Assembly: GCF_000247815.1 (NCBI RefSeq)
Contig: NC_021683.1
Location: forward strand, 5,101,521-5,165,520
From: Ficedula albicollis
Lineage: Eukaryota > Chordata > Aves > Passeriformes > Muscicapidae
Direction: 5' to 3'
Length of the DNA stretch: 64,000 nt
This document shows, in pieces, positions 25,235-41,013 of the stretch. Within the stretch, counting starts at the first letter, position 1. Every line of letters starts with the position of its first letter. A program made the position numbers and the translations under genes. The notes beneath the pieces are model-generated. The model worked only from the letters and a program-made list of their open reading frames with translations, did no database searches and was not told the origin of the DNA.

Positions 25235-26592
25235 ACTTGTAGAAATCGTGTGATCAGCAACAGTTTGCCATATCATGTATCCATGAGTGTCTGTATTTAA
25301 GATCAAGTAGCCAACTTCTCTAATGACATCTGGGACTGAACCCAAAACTTCCCCTTTGCAAAGCAGTGAACTAAAGCAGCTCATTCCATTAGGCTTAATA
25401 TTTAATGAATCCACAGCTGTGAACTCAAAGTTGATGTGACATCTAATGGTAAGGTGGAGCTGTACACACCTGCACTTTAGGAAAACACAGTAGTACAGCA
25501 GAGTTTTGGTCTCAAACTTTCTCCCACAATTTAAAAATTATTATTAGCAGCTAAGCACAAAACGGGAACAATCCCCAATGATTTAAGCTCGGCTAAGAGG
25601 AAGCAGGGGAATGCTTAGTTCATGTAAGATGACTAAAGCAAAATTCATATCCTTTGAAAGTTCCTTCTTTCTGAAGGGATGTGAATCACAGACCTTCTGA
25701 AGTGCATAGTAATACAGAAACGCTGCTAGTAATACAGAAACCTTTCTAATGTATAAAAAGAGGGTTTCTTTTAAGATCTAAAGGGATGTCAGAGTAATTG
25801 CTATGGTGGTTTTTGGGTTTAAATCCTAGGAGCAAATTTGCTGCACAAGTCACACATCAAAGCCCTGCCAAGAGAGAACCCACTGCGTATTTAAGATGGT
25901 TTCATCTTCACAGGAGTTAAACTGCAGAATGGGTAAGAGGAGAGAGGGAGTTTGACTGTTCCACAGGAGTTCTAACTTGGCAGTGGTTGATAAACAAAAG
26001 GCTCTTGTAAACCTAGTGTAAACGTTTCAAAAACTCCCAGTACTTATCCATTATTCACAGTTCCATGTAGTATTTATTGTGACAACCTTCAGGGCTCAGA
26101 GAGCTGGGAGCTTTGTCCTGGCCCCTTTATATCTCCCTGCCTCAGCTTGAGTCTTTCACACCCGGTGCACTTCGGAAGAGAAAGAGAAAGTTTGTTTCAA
26201 ATACAGTAAGTGCAGGCAAGTTGAGGCAGGAATGCAGGAAAATGTTTCTATTTGATACTGTTTCTTTCAACAACTTTTCTTCCTACTTGGCTAGAGAGTA
26301 ACAGCCCCTTCATTCTTTGCCCTGTAATGCCTGACTGTTGTTGATCTCCCTGTAGACGTTAGTCCAGAGCACTGTAATGCATTTTTATACCATTTTCCTT
26401 TAAAATGTTCTTGTATTTTGATTAATAAAATAGTAATTTCTGTAATGACCTAGGGTAGCTGGGGAGCAATAAAAACTGGCAAACGGTCTCTTCTTAAACT
26501 TTGCCCATTTAAACTGTATTAGCAGTTTACATACATCAGTGTGGATAAATGACAGCTGTCTGGGAAAAGTACCCAAAACTGAATTCAACCTC

Positions 26593-26593
<1 letters not shown>

Positions 26594-26677
<84 letters not shown>
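26594..26677. repeat. Poly-C block, 84 bases, joined to an Illumina adapter remnant
   Basis: A pure C run directly followed by adapter sequence (26677-26690). Read on the minus strand it is genomic insert, adapter, then poly-G, as expected when a short insert is read through on a two-colour sequencer. Confidence 0.95.
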
Positions 26678-26678
<1 letters not shown>

Positions 26679-26690
26679 CTCTTCCGATCT
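26677..26690. other. Illumina TruSeq adapter remnant (contamination)
   Basis: CGCTCTTCCGATCT is the 3' end of the Illumina universal adapter. Its reverse complement begins AGATCGGAAGAGC, the sequence trimmed from reads. It abuts the poly-C block, so this base stretch is not part of the organism's genome. Confidence 0.93.
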
Positions 26691-28002
26691 GCTCTACTGC
26701 TTAAAGAGGAGGATCAAGAACATCACTCTCTGTAACTATTTTAAAATTTTATACAACTTTAAAGTGACTTATTCCTCTTAAAATGGGAACAAGGGTAATT
26801 AGGTGCCTTTTTTTTTTTTAAATGTGGTTTATGCCAAGAGTTCAGCAGTTTAGGATAAATTATGTGTATTGGACCAAATATTTTTATACTTTTTTACAAT
26901 TCAGTCAACTACCTGAATTATGCTGCCAAAAAAGTGTGTTCTTCCTGATTTGATGTTTGCTACCCAAGCAGAGATCCAAGCATCTCGTGCCTTCACTAAG
27001 TTCAGCATCAGCAGGAAGCCTCAGGCAGACCACCAGGCACAGATAAACCAGACTGCAAGAGTATGAATGTAGCACTTGCTGATGTGAATCCACAATGAAT
27101 GTTTCTAATCAACATAAAAAGATGGAGTGACTGTGCATTACCTTTGGTCTGTGACACAATTTTAAATGCTTTTGTATAAATTGTTGGGGAAAATGTCAAA
27201 CTTGTTCACCAGTGTGTGCTCCTACAGAAAATTAATAAAGGAAGTGATTCTTGCAAAAATAATCACTTTATCTGTGACCTCTTAAGTCTAGATCCTGAGC
27301 TTAAGAACTTAACATTTACAATTACAAGAAAATTTATATACATTATAGATTCAATAGAGGGATTTGGTTTACAGCAAGTTATAATCCCACAAGCAATAAT
27401 TACATCTCTGTATCTCCTGAGGGTTAATTATATCATCACCCTTCTTTGTGCCAACACTTCCTCACTGTTCCACAAGTACCAACCCCTTTATCTCTCCAAT
27501 TATCTATCTGACTAATAGAAACTAAACTTGGAACTAAGTTTTCCAACCATATTTTATTTTCCAAGATTTTTATCAACGTAAGTCCCCAAAAGCTTGAATA
27601 CCTTACATTTTGTCTGTTTTTCAGCCAATGGGGTGCTGCATCTCTTTGTGAATCTTGAGCTTGTTATGTATATAAACAGAAATCATGTAATTGTTACTTC
27701 TTATTAGAGAGAGAAAAAAATTAATGTTTAAAACGAAAAGAACTAAAATACATCAAAACACTTGGCAGCGTTTTGATGAGCATAAAAGAAGGGCAATGTC
27801 TGCATCACTCCCAGTAAATGAGCAGTGAGACAATCTGTTAAGCAGCTCTGATTAGAAGTGCAGCAAATCTCAGTCTCCAATGCTTGCCTGAACCAGTGTC
27901 TGCCGACAAGGGAAGTCCTATGGCCAAGGATCCTCTTTCCCTTTCCTTCAGACTGACAGGTTGGGAATCTAAAATCTCCACGTAGAAATGGTTTCCATCA
28001 CT

Positions 28003-28122
28003 GAGTTTTAATCTGCCAAACTGACAGAGAAAGCATGTGATATCCATCTTAAGCTCAGCCATGAGTTTTAATCTGCCAAACTGACAGAGAAAGGATGTGA
28101 TATCCATCTTAAGCCCAGCCGA
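28003..28122. repeat. Tandem duplication, 60-bp period
   Basis: 28003-28062 is repeated at 28063-28122 with about three substitutions. Confidence 0.92.
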
Positions 28123-31100
28123 GTGAATAAACTGAACTGCAGCAATCAAACAACCTCTGGGCACACGAGGTTTTTCTGCTGTGATGTCAGGAGATCACAC
28201 AGCAAAGAGGCAAAGGGAACTGCACCACCTGCACTAAATATTCTGGAGAAGAGAAAGAAAACCTAAGAATATCGCAGAATTATTTAATAAACACAGGTCA
28301 CCAGTAGAAAAAATGCTTCAGGTTACAAACGGTGCCCTGGGTGAAATGACTGCTACATTATCGCTGAGATTCACCACACGGTGGCACTTGGGACCCGGCG
28401 GCCCGGGCAGGGAGTGCCCTGGCTCCCTGCAGCTCCCAGGGCTGCAGGCTCAGCGCAGCTCCGGGCCACCCACTCGCCCACGGCAACTGCAAGAGCAGCA
28501 AAAAAGATGAAAACCCTGCTCCATTGGAAATGTTAAAAACACAAACACGTTTCTCACAGCACAGCGTGTAACAAAGAAATTAACTTCAATCTCGTTTCGT
28601 TGTACCCATCGTCATGTGACTGAACTGATGGAAAACAGCAGCCTTGGGAATGCTACTTCCAATGAACAGGATCTGTAAGGCATTAAACTCTCGAGCGACG
28701 TCCAGTCATTGCAAATTACCACCAAGATATACTGCAGATAGCACAGACAAATTTTGAGAGCAGCTTGGGAGTGTCCTTGATGTAATTTTCTCCACTCTCC
28801 CCACACTGCTTGAGCCACAGTCTAAGAACAGTCCTTGGCAGGAGAATTGACTCTGTGGTATCTGGATTGCTTCGAGTTTGCCCCACAGTATTGATGACTC
28901 TTCCTGACAAAGCATAATTCAGTCACTTCAGACCCAATCTATTTTAATGCAATACAAGTATCCTACATCCTTTGCTATTAGGCTGTTTTATTTGTCATTT
29001 GTTTATAGCATTTAATTATTTATGCTGTTGAATGTACTTTGCTTAGAGAAGGCTTTAAATGCAGATACAGCACTTGTACCTTTCTCTGACCATGAAAGTC
29101 AATCCACAGGCCAGGAGGATGAGTCTGCACTTCTCAGGACACAGGAGAATTTCTGCTTTCTGCCATCACCTGCCTCCCTTCTTTACTGTATGGGTCTGGA
29201 TCAAGAGAAAAATGACAGAATTAAGTGTTCTCCTGGCTGTTCTGAGAAGCCCTCATTTGTGCCACAACTGGAAAGGCAAAGGCAGTGATAAAACTGGTAT
29301 ATTATCACCATTGTACATCTCTTTTTTCCTGCAGTGTATTACCCTCATCCACAATGATTATTATTATTATCACTAATAGTAGTGTGACTGAATACATCAC
29401 TTATTTTAACTCTTGTTATTAATAAGACTATCTACAACATGTAATGCTGATAAATCTTCAGATGAATTACCATAGTAATATACTGTCCCATGGAAAAGTG
29501 AAAAAAACCCAAAAATTAATCCAAGAACAAAGTAAAACTAATCTTCATTATAATCTTCGCTCAGAACTGTAATCTCATTACTTCAGGACCATTCAAGTAT
29601 AACAGCAGTTTTAAATTCAAAGCATATTCCTTACCAAAAAGAAATCTAAATTACACTCTGTGATTCTAACTAAAACAGTCTAATATTTTTATGTAATGGT
29701 AGCTTAAGAAAATAGGTCTGGATTCTGTAATTTATGTGGGGTAAGAATTAATTTTTACTTGAACAGAAAGATTAGATGGATGTTAAATCATGAAACATTC
29801 CCTCTGGAAAAAAAAAGGAAAGAAATCTAGGGCTAATGTTAATTACTGCACCTTTCCAAAGAAACACATGCACAAAAAAAAAAATTAATGAGACAGCTAG
29901 GCAGATGTTCCTGAAAAAGGATAGAAAAATAAGTTGTACCAATTACATGAGAACAAACAGAACATTTTTTCTCCTTGTGGTTACATGGCTTTTCTATGTA
30001 TTATATAAAAGACTTAAAAAGTGTTAGTTAAAGAAAAGCTGAAAACTGCTCTTGGCATTGCAACAGAAGATGCTGAGTACACTAAAAGATTGAATAGCAG
30101 CACATTGTAACAATTCAAAAAAACAAATATTTTGACGTAGGCAATGAACAAAGAAAGAATATTTGGAAGAGTGCTCGGGATCATTTAGCTGATACTAGAA
30201 CAGCCTCAGCCCTGCAGTTCAGGCAGCCCTTCCTCAACCACAGAACGCTAAAATGGGGCTGAAATGGTGCTATTGAAACAAGACAATATAAACAGCCACA
30301 TCCATTTACATCCACTCCCATCCCCCCAGCAGAACTCCTCCTGCAGCTTCCTCAGAGGTCACTCAGTGGAGTCACCCTCAGGATAGGCTGCCTGGGAAAC
30401 GTGCCCCAAATATCAGGTATTGGTCTCAGATTTGCAGGTACCTCCCAACATGCACAGTGGAGGTTTTGGAACATCATTGCTTCAGACCTTCAACCAAAAA
30501 GACATCACGGTTTGTCAGTTTAAGGAAAAAAGTTTATAGTCACCACATGCTCATGATTTGTCTCACTAGTCTTTAATGGCAGCTAGAAGCTACAGGTTTA
30601 TAAATATCTCTTTTTCATAATTGTGACAAGCAGTGACTAGATGCAGTTTTGGTGGAAAAGTTTCTGAAATACTGTAAGGCTAGGTAAATTACAAGGCATA
30701 ATTAGAAAATGTTGATTTTGACTTTTCGTGATAGTACATTAACTTTTACAAACATTAGAAACAAACATTATTTGGTGAAATATAAACATTGCAGAAGACA
30801 CTACAACCAAAAGTAATTTACTAGTCAAGTAGAGAGTTAAGTAACAATTTTTTTTTCAGAATGAAGTCACAGTAAATCAAAGAAACAGTAATAGAAACCT
30901 GCATGTTGAAGAACAGTCTCTTCAACAGACAGAACCTCTATTTGTGTAACACGACAAGGGAGGAGTTGGGTTTGTTCAAACCTCTCCAAGAACAGCAATT
31001 CTATCACAGCAATTTTCCTGCAGCACAACCTGGATTGGTGTCCAGATGTTGGCAGGTTTTGCACCCAGGGTGCCCCTCCACGAAGGGGGCACAGGAGGTA

Positions 31101-34100
31101 CACAAACATTTTTTATACCACAGTTCAGAAACTTGACATGTGAGTAATCCTAGCCAATTTTAGTTTGACTATTTTCACCAGGCTTTAAAAACACACTTAT
31201 TAGCTCTTTGTGTTTAAAAGTGTAGCACAATTTGGCTTTTTAAGATGCAGAAATACAAAATTTTAAAACTCACAACAGTAACACAACTTTTGTAGAAGGT
31301 GATAAGTGTAACATGTGAAATTTCATTATGCAATGTTATGAAATATTGTCTTGTTATTGTTATTCAGAGGAGTTTCTTATGATTTAGTGAAGTCAGGTTG
31401 GACAAAAAGGAGTCTAAAGTTGTAACACCATTTAAGACACACAGTTTCCTTAATGAGACTTTAAACAGAATATTCTATACATAATACACTGATACATGAA
31501 CTACACCAATCAAGTTAATCCCTATAAAAACAGGTGCACCATAGAATTGCATAGAAAGAAATCCCTGGCATTAATAGTTTGCACTGGAGACTAGGACTTT
31601 CTCCCTGCCTTTCTAGATCAAAGCACATACGTTTTTTAAAAGCACAACTCACACTCGACATTATTCTTAGCTATATTCTTTGGAATCACTAGTGCATATG
31701 TTATTTCAAGCCATTTTTATACTTCATGCTATTGTTTAATATCTAAAAAATGAAAATTGCAAGGAAAAAAAAATTTCCTGTCCTCCCCTCCAGAAATCTA
31801 ATATAAAATAATCTTCCCATGTAGCATAAAAATAAAATCAAATCTTTCCTCAACAACAGAGGCTTCAAGCAAAAGCCAGAGAGATTAATGAAAAGAATAT
31901 TCACACAAGATGAGGAAGCCCAGGGTCAAAAATCCTTTCTGTGAGGGTATTTTCAAATTGTATTTGTAAATTGGATAAAGAAAACCTCCAAGCAATAGCC
32001 AATGATTTTATAGCTTAATATCCACTTTGTTTATGGAAGACCTACATTCAAGCCCATACACAGATGTAAGGAAATCTCTTACCATTTCTTTGTTTTAGGG
32101 CAATTCTCTCCTATCAGCTGAACCTGAGGAAACCTTCGCTGAAACAGGTGTGTTTCCCTGAACAAGTTTAATTTTGAAATACACCACTGTCTTCCATTTT
32201 AAACAACATACTGATCAGCTCTACATAGGGACAGTAGGCTTTGTTTTACAGAAATATTTACTATATTTACTTCTTGCCCTGGAACTATGTATGTTGGAAA
32301 ATCCTTAATTTCAGTGCTCAAAAATATTTCCCTTCCATTAAGTAATCCTTCCATTTACTCCAAGCATGTGCACATGGAGTACCTACAGGAACCAGAATTA
32401 CTGAGGATTTGCCAAAAAGCCATGCAGAATAGCTGGAAGGTAAAAGTAATTTACTTCAGATATTCCTTGCACTGAGCATTTTTGTTTCATGATATAAACC
32501 CTGCAGACAGATTAAATCCATCAAAAAATTTTAACAATATGCATTATGCAGCATCAAATAAGTAACAGTAGAAGCTGAAAAGGCCAGGTCTCCATGAACA
32601 GATTTCACAGAAAACTAGAACTTCTGGCTTCAGATAGAATATATATTTAGAATATTTGTGCAAGAGGTGAATATACTCAAGAAATATATCCTGTTATCCT
32701 AATTATAGCCACAATTGGTTACTTTTTTATTTAACTATATAAATGTAGAGGTGTACCAGGAAGATATATTTCTGACTGACATTTCTTTCACTGTAGTATG
32801 GGAAAATGTTATCAAATCCTTCTGGCTGCTATAGATACATGATTTCTGGTACAGCTAAAAATGTGTCAGGAATTAGGATTATTGCATTTTTGTAAAAATG
32901 TCATTTCAATTCCAAATTCATTAATGGACTTGTGGTGGGAGAGCTAAGGAACACATGAGCTTTATTTCTAGGAAATGCTGAAAGGCACATAAAATTTTTA
33001 ATATATGATATGTTAAAAATCAGATTCTGAGCATTTCTGAAGGTTATTTTACGTTAAAATTAGCAGCTGCTTGCCTATTGGCATTATGGAAAAAACATTT
33101 CACATATCTGTAAAGGGATGATGCTCATGCATGAACAGACATTTGTTCATTCAAGTGATATATTTGCCCCTCACATCTGCTGAAACAACTGAGTGTGCAC
33201 TTACTCTGTTGTTTACTGAGATACTGAGGCACACACATTCACATCAAAAAGTTACTTGCAAATGGTAAAAGGAGAAAAAACTTAATTTACCTGAAATTAT
33301 GTACATGAGTACGACACCTTCAGTTACTGATTTTATGCTAATAAATAATATGCTTAGCTATCTGAAATTCCATTTACAGTCACTTAATAATTCTCATTTG
33401 TTTTAGGATTTCTAATAATTAGGGTAAATCTCCAAAATCTTGCCACAGAAGGCATTCAAAACCCCTACCAGTTCCAGTGTGAAGCAGCAAACACCCATGT
33501 CTATCCGACATACTCGACTCACTGTATAAATGAGCATTATAGTGCACATAAAATAACATGGCACATTTCATAAAACTAAAACTTTGCACCATAGATGACA
33601 GACACATTTTTGCACCTGCAGTGACATAAGCAATGAAGAATTCACTTACAAGTGAGGTACACAACCTAAGGATTATTGCCTTGCCTAAACCATTCTGGTA
33701 TCACTTAGAAAGGGAGGTGGCATGGACCTCATTCATGCATATAAAACCATTTTTTCCAGAAAGAGATTGGCTGTTTAAATATTAACTTTGCTTGTGAAAG
33801 ATTTTCTTGAACAATATTCTTTAGAAATATGATTTTAAAAAGATGTTTTGCTCAAGCTCCCAATAAAATAATTGGTGCCCTGCCAGCTTGGAAATCACCC
33901 CCTTCAACACAGGTTTTTCTCCTCAAAGTCATTGTTTATGTATTATATAAATATAATTTGATATTTATATTTCATCTCCACTTATCACTATGCTTCTAGC
34001 AAGTATTAGATGGAATAGATGGATGCAGATTGAAATCTAATGGATTGAAAAAAACATGAATGCTGCCAGTGGAAAAATAATCCCACCCATTAAACTGAAC

Positions 34101-36876
34101 ATGTGTTTGGAAATGTGAATGAACCTTTCTTGGAAATATATTCATGTGACAAAAGTGCAAATATGTAATCAAAATAGTGCAGCTTTGGTATATGCTACTG
34201 ATAATTTCTATGAAAACACCTCAATCTCCTTCCACAGACTTCATCAATACCATAAATAGCATTCTCTGGTCAAAGCTGACTGGGTGCAGCTTTCCCTTTC
34301 CAGGAATTACAATGGAGCAGTCTCTAAATATTCTACAAGACCATGTCTTTTACTGGACTTGCACGTGTCTTATCAATAATCTCTGATCAAGCTCACAAAG
34401 TTACTCACAAAATTTAGGTTGAGGTCAGGATTAACTGCTCAGGAGAATTTTTGCAAAGCACTCTACTGGTATGCTATGACTTCAAAAGGTTGAATATTCA
34501 GATTTGTGTTTAGCAAAGGTGGCCATAGATAAAAGAACAACAATGCCTGTGTTATAAAGCCATAGCCCAATTCTGCCTGTAAGATTCCAACCAAGAACAA
34601 CAGCAAATTTACCTAAGTCATGATCAAAAATAAATTCAAATATAATAACCTCCTTGTGACTTAATACAGGTACATCACCTTAGGTAATACAAGTTGAAAG
34701 TGTTTAAGCCACAGGTGCTAGGAGGAGGAGGTTTTAAAACTTTTCTGGAGACTTCTGGAGAATTTTTAGAGACCTACATATGCTGCATAAATCAAATGAC
34801 AATGAAAACTGCCAATCATTGGAAAATAATTTCGGAGTTCTAGAATTGTACAATGTTAAAAATGCTCTTTAGCACTGCCTGTGTTTTTTAAAGCCATTGA
34901 AACAATAAACAGGAAATCTTGTTAAAACTTCATAAGTAAAGTTGCAACATCGGTTGATCTAAAATGCATAGAAACTACTTTTTTCTCCAAGCATTTTCAA
35001 TAGTCCACATAACTGCTGTTGGTTCACTCTGCCATTTAAAAAGGCCAAGCTTTGGAAAGCTACAACATAAATAAATGATGGTTTGCTATATTTCTACCAG
35101 GCTTCAAAGTGCTTTCAAATGGAGACAAGTCGTTTTCTTTCTCTCCAGTATTAAGGCTCTTATAAAAAGTAAAGTTCAACTAAAAGACAATTGGGCTTGC
35201 TTTATCAAATACACCACTTAATATGTTTTAATCATGAACATTTTAAGACCCTAGTTGTGCAATTCTAGCTTGATAAACGTGTTCTACTAACTCACAGGAT
35301 TACTGTATTATAAGGTGGGGACCTTAATATACTAAAATGTGAAATACTCAGAAGATGCTGACAGTGTATTTCTGTTAAATTTGGTTTCATTAAAATCACA
35401 GGGATTAGAACACTGACTGGGAAATTAAAACCAAGCTACCAATACTACAGAAAGCAGTCTTACTATTTCTTCCATTAAATCAGAACGAGTAATCTGAAAT
35501 GAAATTAAATACTCTTCCTCTATTGAGTTTCCAGAACTCTTTTTTTCCCCCAGAATTTATAATCTTAATTATTCTGACTGAATCAGACCCTCAGGAGAAA
35601 AAACTGCTCTCAATTCTTACCAGAGTCAAAAGGTTTTGTGAGAACTCATTACTCCACACATTACTCAAACTGCTTGGGACACTTAACCCTTTCAAGAAAC
35701 ACAAAAAGGCAGTTTAAAAAAAAAATTGTATTTCATCCCAAAACAACCTACAGAAAATCCAAAATCTAAAGGCCTGATCTTACAGCCCTTCACAACCAGA
35801 AAATTGCACTGACATGGTTTTACCACTCTCAAGAGTTATATTTGCAGAGGCCCCTCTCCAGCATACAGACACATGCCTCAATCCTGGAAAATTAGCACCC
35901 AGATTTCGCACCAGCACACCTATATTCAGCTGAACTCCTGAAAAAGCATGTTTAAAAAGGAAAATGCTTTGTTTAGTGCTAATATAATTTAAAACATACC
36001 TTTGAAGGCAGAAGCCAGCATGCTGTGCAATTTTGATTGATATATTTTATATGGTAAGGTAGAACTTTCTTTGATTTATCTGATTAAACCTCACCAGTTT
36101 TGTGAAGTGCATCACTCACTGAAATTATGACAAAGAATTTGGAGCAGGAAATCAGAAAGCAGGCTCCTGCACTGATACTGTTTAATTAAACTGTTAGCAG
36201 GAATAACAATGAAGGTGTTGCTCGTGATGCAGACTGGAATTATGGATTCAGCTCTTGCTGTCTCTCGTTCCTTTGGTGCAATTCCATGACTTTCCTGCTG
36301 ACCTGAACACAAGCAGCTTTGTGGAACCAATCCTACTGAAACAAACACCAGATCCTGACAAACTTTTCCATCAACGTACCACACAAATTCTAAATCAAAA
36401 CACTTTCTTGTAAAAATCCCTCAGTGAATTGCGTTTCAAATAGGATGCGGTGCCGATTTCTTTTCTTTCTAACTATGATTAAATAGGGTTCAAAAGCAAA
36501 AAAACCAAACTCAAATCTTTGCTTTTTATCGAACACTTTCATTGCATAATGAAACACAACTACGCCTTGGGGCATGCGTACTTTTGTCTTTTTGGGTTCG
36601 GAACTACCCTGTGCCTCTGCCCGCACTACCAGGCCCTTGACCCCGCGGGACAATTAACACGAGAGGGTCAGCGAGGCGCAGAGGGCGGATCCAGCCCCGC
36701 TGGAGCCGGGCTTTGCTTGAGCAGGATTAGGCGAACTGGACGGAGGGACGCCCTGTGGTAGTGCCCTCCGTGTAACCTGCTGAGGTGACAGCAGCTCAGC
36801 CTGACCTCCGGGGCCGGGAGGATGTGCACTCACCTGCGGATCCCGGTCCTGGCCGGCGAATCCCGCACATTCCCCG

Positions 36877-36939
<63 letters not shown>
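36877..36939. repeat. Poly-C block, 63 bases
   Basis: A pure C run in GC-rich sequence downstream of the PPP1R3-like stop codon. By analogy with the other blocks it is probably poly-G read sequence. At 63 bases a real but length-distorted C tract cannot be excluded. Confidence 0.75.
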
Positions 36940-36941
<2 letters not shown>

Positions 36942-37181
36942 CGGCAGCCGCTGCTTTGGTGGAAGCCACAGTGCTCGGGACACTGAGGGGACCCCTGCCC
37001 ACACCCCGCCAGCGCCTGGGAGGCGAGCCAGGGTTCCCCCAGCCCCGCTAGTGACACAGAAAACACAAATCACCCCTCTGTAAACAGAACTCGGGAAAAC
37101 TCCTCCAGGCGGCTCTCGGGGAGTGCGCCGAGCCCCCCGGGAGGGTCCCCCGGGCCTGGGCTGGCTCCGCGCCCCCCCGGG

Positions 37182-39120
<1,939 letters not shown>

Positions 39121-39742
39121 AGAGAGGAAGAGGCAAAGCCGGGCTCGGGAAGATTACACGGGCCGATAAGAAACAGCTGGCTTGCAAGTTGGATCTCACA
39201 GTATACATTTAAAGGAAGAAATCCAGCTCATCTGCTGTAATGCGTTTACAGTACATCTGCCGAATAAAATAAAATACACCTGCCACAGTCCTGCCACGCA
39301 TCTCCATCGGGGTAAAAGGAGCTCCGGGCTAAACAGGGGGGGATGACTGTGAGAAACATAAACCACGCTGCCTCTTCTCAGAAGAGCATTTGGAAATTGC
39401 TGAGCAATATTCAAATAAATTACAGTTTAATGACAGACTCTGGTGTAGCAGGTTCAAAGAGCTAAACCACCACTTTAGTAAGCCGCTTCATTCCAGACTT
39501 TCCGTAATCTGAGACTCATTATTAATTAGTAAATGGCATTAAAAACAATGATCCTACCATCCTACCAGAGCCTGACCCTGAACTGTGTTGACATGTGATT
39601 CTGATTTAGCTTCTGAGCAGGAGCTTTTTACACCTCTAGCATTTTATCTGCAGCACTTGGTGTTCCTTTGACAGTCTAGGCAGTGGAAATGCGGCTGATA
39701 AGATTAAGAATAGGACAAGTAAACCTGATAAGGACTAAGAGT

Positions 39743-39811
39743 AAAAAAAAAAAAAAAAACCCCCCCCCCCCCCCCCCCCCCCCCCGCAAAAAAAAAAAAA
39801 AAAAAAAAAAA
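39743..39811. repeat. A17-C26-GC-A24 homopolymer cluster
   Basis: A run of 17 A, then 26 C, then GC, then 24 A. The C run between two A runs suggests a poly-A tract that the assembler failed to cross and patched, in line with the other poly-C blocks. No retroposon body was recognised next to it. Confidence 0.7.
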
Positions 39812-40075
39812 GGCCACCACCGGAACACAGGGAAAAGTTACCTGCTGTCTCATATTAGAACAAGCAGCTTTAATTCCTTCACTAATACGTATAAAAATAA
39901 TTCCTAGATTATTGCTGCTGGCTTCCAAATCTTTCTAATGACAGATGATAAGTAGGGAAAATTACACCCATCTGTATTAAATTTGATACCATTATGTTTC
40001 ATTGTGCCACTGTCTCACATTTGCAGCCTGATTACAGGTTTTGAAAAATCAAATAGTAATAACATAAATAAGTAC

Positions 40076-40217
40076 ATCTGAATTCATTAGCCCAGAATCT
40101 TTAAATTGTCTCACTTGTCCTTTAACGCACACCATGTGAAAGATTGATCTGAATTCATTAGCCCAGAATCTTTAAATTTTCTCACTTGTCCTTTAACGCA
40201 CACCATGGGAAAGATTT
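40076..40217. repeat. Tandem duplication, 71-bp period
   Basis: 40076-40146 is repeated at 40147-40217 with two substitutions. Confidence 0.92.
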
Positions 40218-40956
40218 TTTTAGGTCTCTTTCCTGTGTCTCCCTCACAGAAATGAGTATTTCAGTAAAACAACATGAATTTATGTCAGGTTTTTGTCTAC
40301 TCATATTAATATGGGGGAGAACAAGAACAGACTCAAATAATTGTTCAAACAGGTTTTAAGGCTACATCCTTTTGAATTATTTTCCCGTAATTTATCTCTG
40401 TCATAATGAACATTTTTAAATGAACTAACACTTGGTTTTGCCAATGTTCATTTTGCTGATGTTCATTTTAAATCAAGTAGAGAACACTTTATTTTCTACA
40501 TCAATATGCAATCTTTGCATTTTTAAACCACTGTGAAACTATCAGCACCAGTAAGCTAAATTGGTTTAAACCAAATGACATATTTAGTCTGGTCTGGATG
40601 TTTTTGTAGCATGCCTGGGAACACAACTTTGGAGTAATTTAGCTTCTGCTCTACTTTACACAATTGGGGTACCTTTGTAAAGTTTCACTTCCCCTCTTCT
40701 GGTAATGTTAGTTGCCCAACTTCTTATCATAAACTTGAGTAATACTATTGCTTTTTGTCTTTCTCAGGTCTCCCCTTCCACAACCATGGTATTTCATGGA
40801 ATCAAAAACCCCAACTTCCTTATTCTCTGGTGATTGCAGGTCAGGTAGTTCATGCAACTGAGTTGAAAATACAGATTACTCCAAAGTAGTAAGCACAAAA
40901 ATAGCATAAAACCTGAGAAATTACAGTGAAAAGAAAGAAAAAAAACCCAAACCCAA

Positions 40957-41013
40957 TCCAACACAATAAGCTCTGGAAAACCAAACCAAATCCAACACAA
41001 TAAGCTCTGTACT
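40957..41013. repeat. Tandem duplication, 34-bp period
   Basis: TCCAACACAATAAGCTCTG at 40957 recurs at 40991 with a similar CCAAACC-rich lead-in. Confidence 0.85.

Larger units (their letters stand above)
24360..36640. other. Gene-poor, AT-rich interval with no gene recognised
   Basis: Open frames here are short, lack conserved motifs, and are not linked by plausible splice sites. In human, C16orf46 lies between GCSH and ATMIN. I looked for its conserved pieces on both strands and found none that I could recognise. The interval contains the adapter-linked poly-C block at 26594-26690 and three short duplications. Confidence 0.5.
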
